Source of the DNA: JAEMQF01 sp963775015
Lineage (GTDB): Bacteria > Pseudomonadota > Gammaproteobacteria > Burkholderiales > Burkholderiaceae_C
Direction: 5' to 3'
NCBI GenBank assembly: GCA_963775015.1
Contig: CAVZHI010000024.1
Coordinates: 62,001 to 126,000 of the forward strand
Length of the DNA: 64,000 bases
The translations under genes and the position numbers were made by a program. Position 1 is the stretch's first letter. The number at the start of each line of letters is the position of its first letter. This document shows, one piece after another, positions 61,862 to 64,000 of the stretch. Below the pieces are notes generated by a model. The model saw nothing but the letters and a program-made list of their open reading frames with translations, was not told the origin of the DNA and searched no databases.

Positions 61862-63439
61862 ATGTTGTGCAGGCCATCCCTCGGAACGACGCGGCGTCTG
61901 GCGCTCGCGGCAGCGCTCCTGGCGCTTGTCATGGGTTGTTCGACGCTTCGCCTGGACGCCGCGCGACCGGAGTCGCACGCCATCGCGCCAACGCACGACA
62001 CGTTTCTCGGCCGTGCCTACCTGTCGCCCTACCCCGCCGGGGAATCCGGAGCGCGCCTGCTCGCCTCCGGCATCGAGGCCTTCGTGCTGCGCGCCGCGCT
62101 CGCCGAAACGGCGCAGCGCACGCTCGACATGCAGTACTACGTCGTCGCGCAGGACGCGACGGCAACGCTGCTCCTCTACCGCGCGTTGCTCGCCGCGCAG
62201 CGCGGCGTTCGCGTGCGCCTGCTGCTCGACGACATCGGCGCGGCCGGGCGCGACTTCGACCTCGCCACCCTCGCCGCGCACCCGAACATGCAGATCAGGA
62301 TCTTCAACCCGTTCTTGCGCCGCGGCCCGCTCGGCCTGTCCCGGCTGTTCGAATTCATCGGCGACAGCGAACGCCTGAACCGGCGCATGCACAACAAACT
62401 CTGGATCGCCGACAACGCCGTCGCCGTGATCGGTGGGCGCAACCTCGGCGACGCGTATTTCGCAGCGCAGGGCGAAGGCGACTTCGCCGACCTCGACGTG
62501 CTGACCGCCGGTCCCGTCGTCGCACAAGCGTCAAGCAGCTTCGACGCGTACTGGAACAGCGAATGGGCGGCGCCGATCTCCGCCTTCGTCGACGCTGCAC
62601 CGGGCAGCAGAGAGTTCGACGAAGCAGTCGCCAAGCTGGCCGCGCATGCGGCGCGCTTTCGCGCGACCGAATACGCCCAGGCGCTTCGTTCGACGGACCT
62701 GGGGCGCGAGTTGCGCGAGGGGCGGATGCAATTCATCTCGGCCCGCGCGTCGGTGGTTGACGACCCACCGGGAAAGCTCGACAGATCGGCCCCTGCCGAC
62801 GCGGGCCGCGTCTTCAACAGACTGCGCCCGCTCGTCGAAGCCGCAGAGCACGAAGTGCTCCTGGTCACGCCCTACTTCGTTCCGAGCGCGCGCGGCATCG
62901 ACCTGTTGTGTGCGCTGAAGCAGCGCGGCGTCAGCGTGCGCGTCCTGACCAATTCGCTCGCGTCGACCGACGTCCCCGCGGTGCACTCGGGCTATGCGCG
63001 CTACCGGCCGCACCTGCTCGCCTGCGGCGTGCAGCTGTACGAACTGAAACCGAATCCGACACGTTCGACGCACGCTCGGGCGGGATTTTCGTCGGGCGCG
63101 AGCCTGCACGCCAAGGCACTCGCCGTGGACCGCAAGGTCGTGGTCGTCGGTTCGATGAATCTGGACCCGCGCTCGCGGCTGTCGAACACCGAGATCGCCG
63201 TCACCCTCGAAAGCCCGGAACTCGGCGCGCAACTGGCAACGATGTTCCAGGACGCCACCGCGCCCGACCAGGCGTACGACGTGCGCCTGAGCGAGCCCGG
63301 CAATCCGGACGCGCCGCTGCTGTGGCTGGGCCGTGAAGGCGATCAAGCGGTGCGCTACACGGACGAGCCGGGTGCCAGCTGGTGGCGCCGAATCGTCTCC
63401 GGCCTGTTCGACGCGTTGCTCCCGGAAGACCTGCTCTGA
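61862..63439 (+). CDS. Phospholipase D-family lipoprotein (cardiolipin synthase C-like)
   Basis: A 525-residue protein. The signal ends in a lipobox ALVMGC (Cys26). Two HKD motifs are present: HNKLWIADNAVAVIGGRNL (about residue 177) and HAKALAVDRKVVVVGSMNL (about 418), each followed by a conserved Asn. This is the ClsC/YmdC-like class that acts on phospholipids at the envelope. ATG 61862 gives MLCRPSLGTT, with the signal in the right place. Confidence 0.88.
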   Translation: MLCRPSLGTTRRLALAAALLALVMGCSTLRLDAARPESHAIAPTHDTFLGRAYLSPYPAGESGARLLASGIEAFVLRAALAETAQRTLDMQYYVVAQDATATLLLYRALLAAQRGVRVRLLLDDIGAAGRDFDLATLAAHPNMQIRIFNPFLRRGPLGLSRLFEFIGDSERLNRRMHNKLWIADNAVAVIGGRNLGDAYFAAQGEGDFADLDVLTAGPVVAQASSSFDAYWNSEWAAPISAFVDAAPGSREFDEAVAKLAAHAARFRATEYAQALRSTDLGRELREGRMQFISARASVVDDPPGKLDRSAPADAGRVFNRLRPLVEAAEHEVLLVTPYFVPSARGIDLLCALKQRGVSVRVLTNSLASTDVPAVHSGYARYRPHLLACGVQLYELKPNPTRSTHARAGFSSGASLHAKALAVDRKVVVVGSMNLDPRSRLSNTEIAVTLESPELGAQLATMFQDATAPDQAYDVRLSEPGNPDAPLLWLGREGDQAVRYTDEPGASWWRRIVSGLFDALLPEDLL

Positions 63440-63475
63440 CGCGCGGCGCAGCCCCAGGCGGCGCGCCCGGCGGCG

Positions 63476-63868
63476 TCAACGCTGCAGGCTGCTGCGCACG
63501 CGCTGCAGGCGTGCCTTGGCGTCGTCGGCAACTTCGCGCACCTCGGGCTTGTCGATCAGATCGACCATCGTCTGCGGGTCGATGAAACCCACGGTGATGT
63601 GCCCCTCCAGTTCCTGACGCACGACGACGTTGCACGGCAGCAGCAAGCCGATGTCGGGCTCAGCAAGCAAGGCCTTGTGCGCGAGCGGCGGGTTGCACGC
63701 GCCCAGGATGCGATACGGCCGCACCTCGACGCCGAGCTTGGCCTTCAGCGTCGCCTGCACGTCGATGTCGCTGAGAACGCCGAACCCTTCGGTTTTCAAA
63801 GCGTCGATGACTTTGCGCACCGCGTTGTCAAACGTCGTGTTGTCGAGCCTGGCGTGGAAGCCGTACAT
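63476..63868 (-). CDS. DUF302 protein
   Basis: A 130-residue protein with the DUF302 pattern: VRKVIDALKTEGFGVLSDID, then ATLKAKLG, YRILGACNPPLAHKAL, and GLLLPCNVVVRQ. The two Cys in this region are conserved in the family. DUF302 proteins occur beside redox and stress genes; function unknown. AAGGAG lies upstream of ATG 63868. Confidence 0.85.
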   Translation of the reverse strand: MYGFHARLDNTTFDNAVRKVIDALKTEGFGVLSDIDVQATLKAKLGVEVRPYRILGACNPPLAHKALLAEPDIGLLLPCNVVVRQELEGHITVGFIDPQTMVDLIDKPEVREVADDAKARLQRVRSSLQR

Positions 63869-63922
63869 GCGCGTGCTCCTTGGGGTGGCGCACAAGCTTG
63901 CGGCAATGTCAGCGCTCCTGGG

Positions 63923-63964
63923 TTGACGAGGATCAAGCGCGCGTCGCCTCCGACGGCCCAGGAT
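63923..63964. promoter_or_regulatory. CRP/FNR-like box between the DUF302 gene and the last gene
   Basis: TTGACGAGGATCAA at 63923-63936. On the plus side CAGGAT follows after 22 bp (63959-63964). On the minus side toward the DUF302 gene the corresponding hexamer (CAAGCT) is poor. Confidence 0.4.
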
Positions 63965-63993
63965 GGGCTCACGCTGCCCTGGAGCCTCACGCC

Positions 63994-64000
63994 ATGAAAC
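63994..64000 (+). CDS. Start of a gene running out of the window (partial)
   Basis: ATGAAAC at the window end is preceded by GGAG 8 bases upstream and by the CRP/FNR-like box above. Only two codons are visible, so no product can be given. Confidence 0.4.

Overview
The window is a GC-rich chromosomal segment that reads like a betaproteobacterium of the order Burkholderiales. Reasons: a Bug/TctC-type substrate-binding protein, a membrane-bound [NiFe]-hydrogenase cluster in the hoxKGZMLOQRTV-hypABFCDE-hoxX order known from Cupriavidus-like bacteria, and the GGATCCCGGC/GCCGGGAT palindromic repeats common in that order. This placement is inference; no rRNA or universal marker gene is present.

Layout. 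1-4.4 kb: small stress-type genes (HIG1-domain protein, BON protein, SagB-type reductase, ElaB/YqjE/YqjK-like membrane set, cbpAM). 4.4-12.6 kb: complete V/A-type ATPase operon on the minus strand, order G/H-C-I-K-F-E-A-B-D. 12.7-14.3 kb: TctC-type binding protein and a tandem DUF2892 membrane protein. 14.4-25 kb: a decayed defence locus (type I restriction-modification with an internally deleted HsdR, an intact HsdM, shredded HsdS, a Fic protein, an ATPase-TOPRIM pair, an orphan DarG-like macrodomain antitoxin, a VapBC45-like pair). 25-41.3 kb: one long minus-strand hydrogenase operon encoding an O2-tolerant group 1d-like enzyme, its maturation factors, HoxX and a small cytochrome c. 41.6-47.5 kb: VTT membrane protein and a 2-oxoacid:ferredoxin oxidoreductase operon (gamma, alpha, beta, NAD(P)H-linked iron-sulfur flavoprotein). 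47.5-52.6 kb: menA, a lipoprotein, a GreA-like fragment, a LuxR regulator and gene debris. 52.6-64 kb: ABC ATPase, FtsX permease, HlyD adaptor and P-type cation ATPase in one operon, then a host-attachment-family protein, an E2-acyltransferase::ACP fusion, a phospholipase D-family lipoprotein and a DUF302 protein.

How it fits together. Outside the defence locus, most transcription units begin with a 14-bp CRP/FNR-like palindrome (TTGAC-N4-GTCAA and variants) lying 21-22 bp upstream of a -10-like hexamer. I found this arrangement in front of the HIG1, BON, elaB-like, cbpA, hox, VTT, por, ABC, host-attachment, E2-ACP and PLD genes, with weaker cases elsewhere. The simplest reading is one low-oxygen/redox-responsive regulon joining H2 oxidation, 2-oxoacid/ferredoxin metabolism, ion pumping, chaperone and envelope-stress functions.

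Caution. At least eight otherwise well-conserved genes carry single-base frameshifts (hoxG, hoxO, porA, the HlyD adaptor, the P-type ATPase, the locus ATPase, vapC). Scattered over unrelated genes, these look more like sequencing or assembly indels than real inactivation. The large deletions and fusions in the restriction locus cannot be explained that way.
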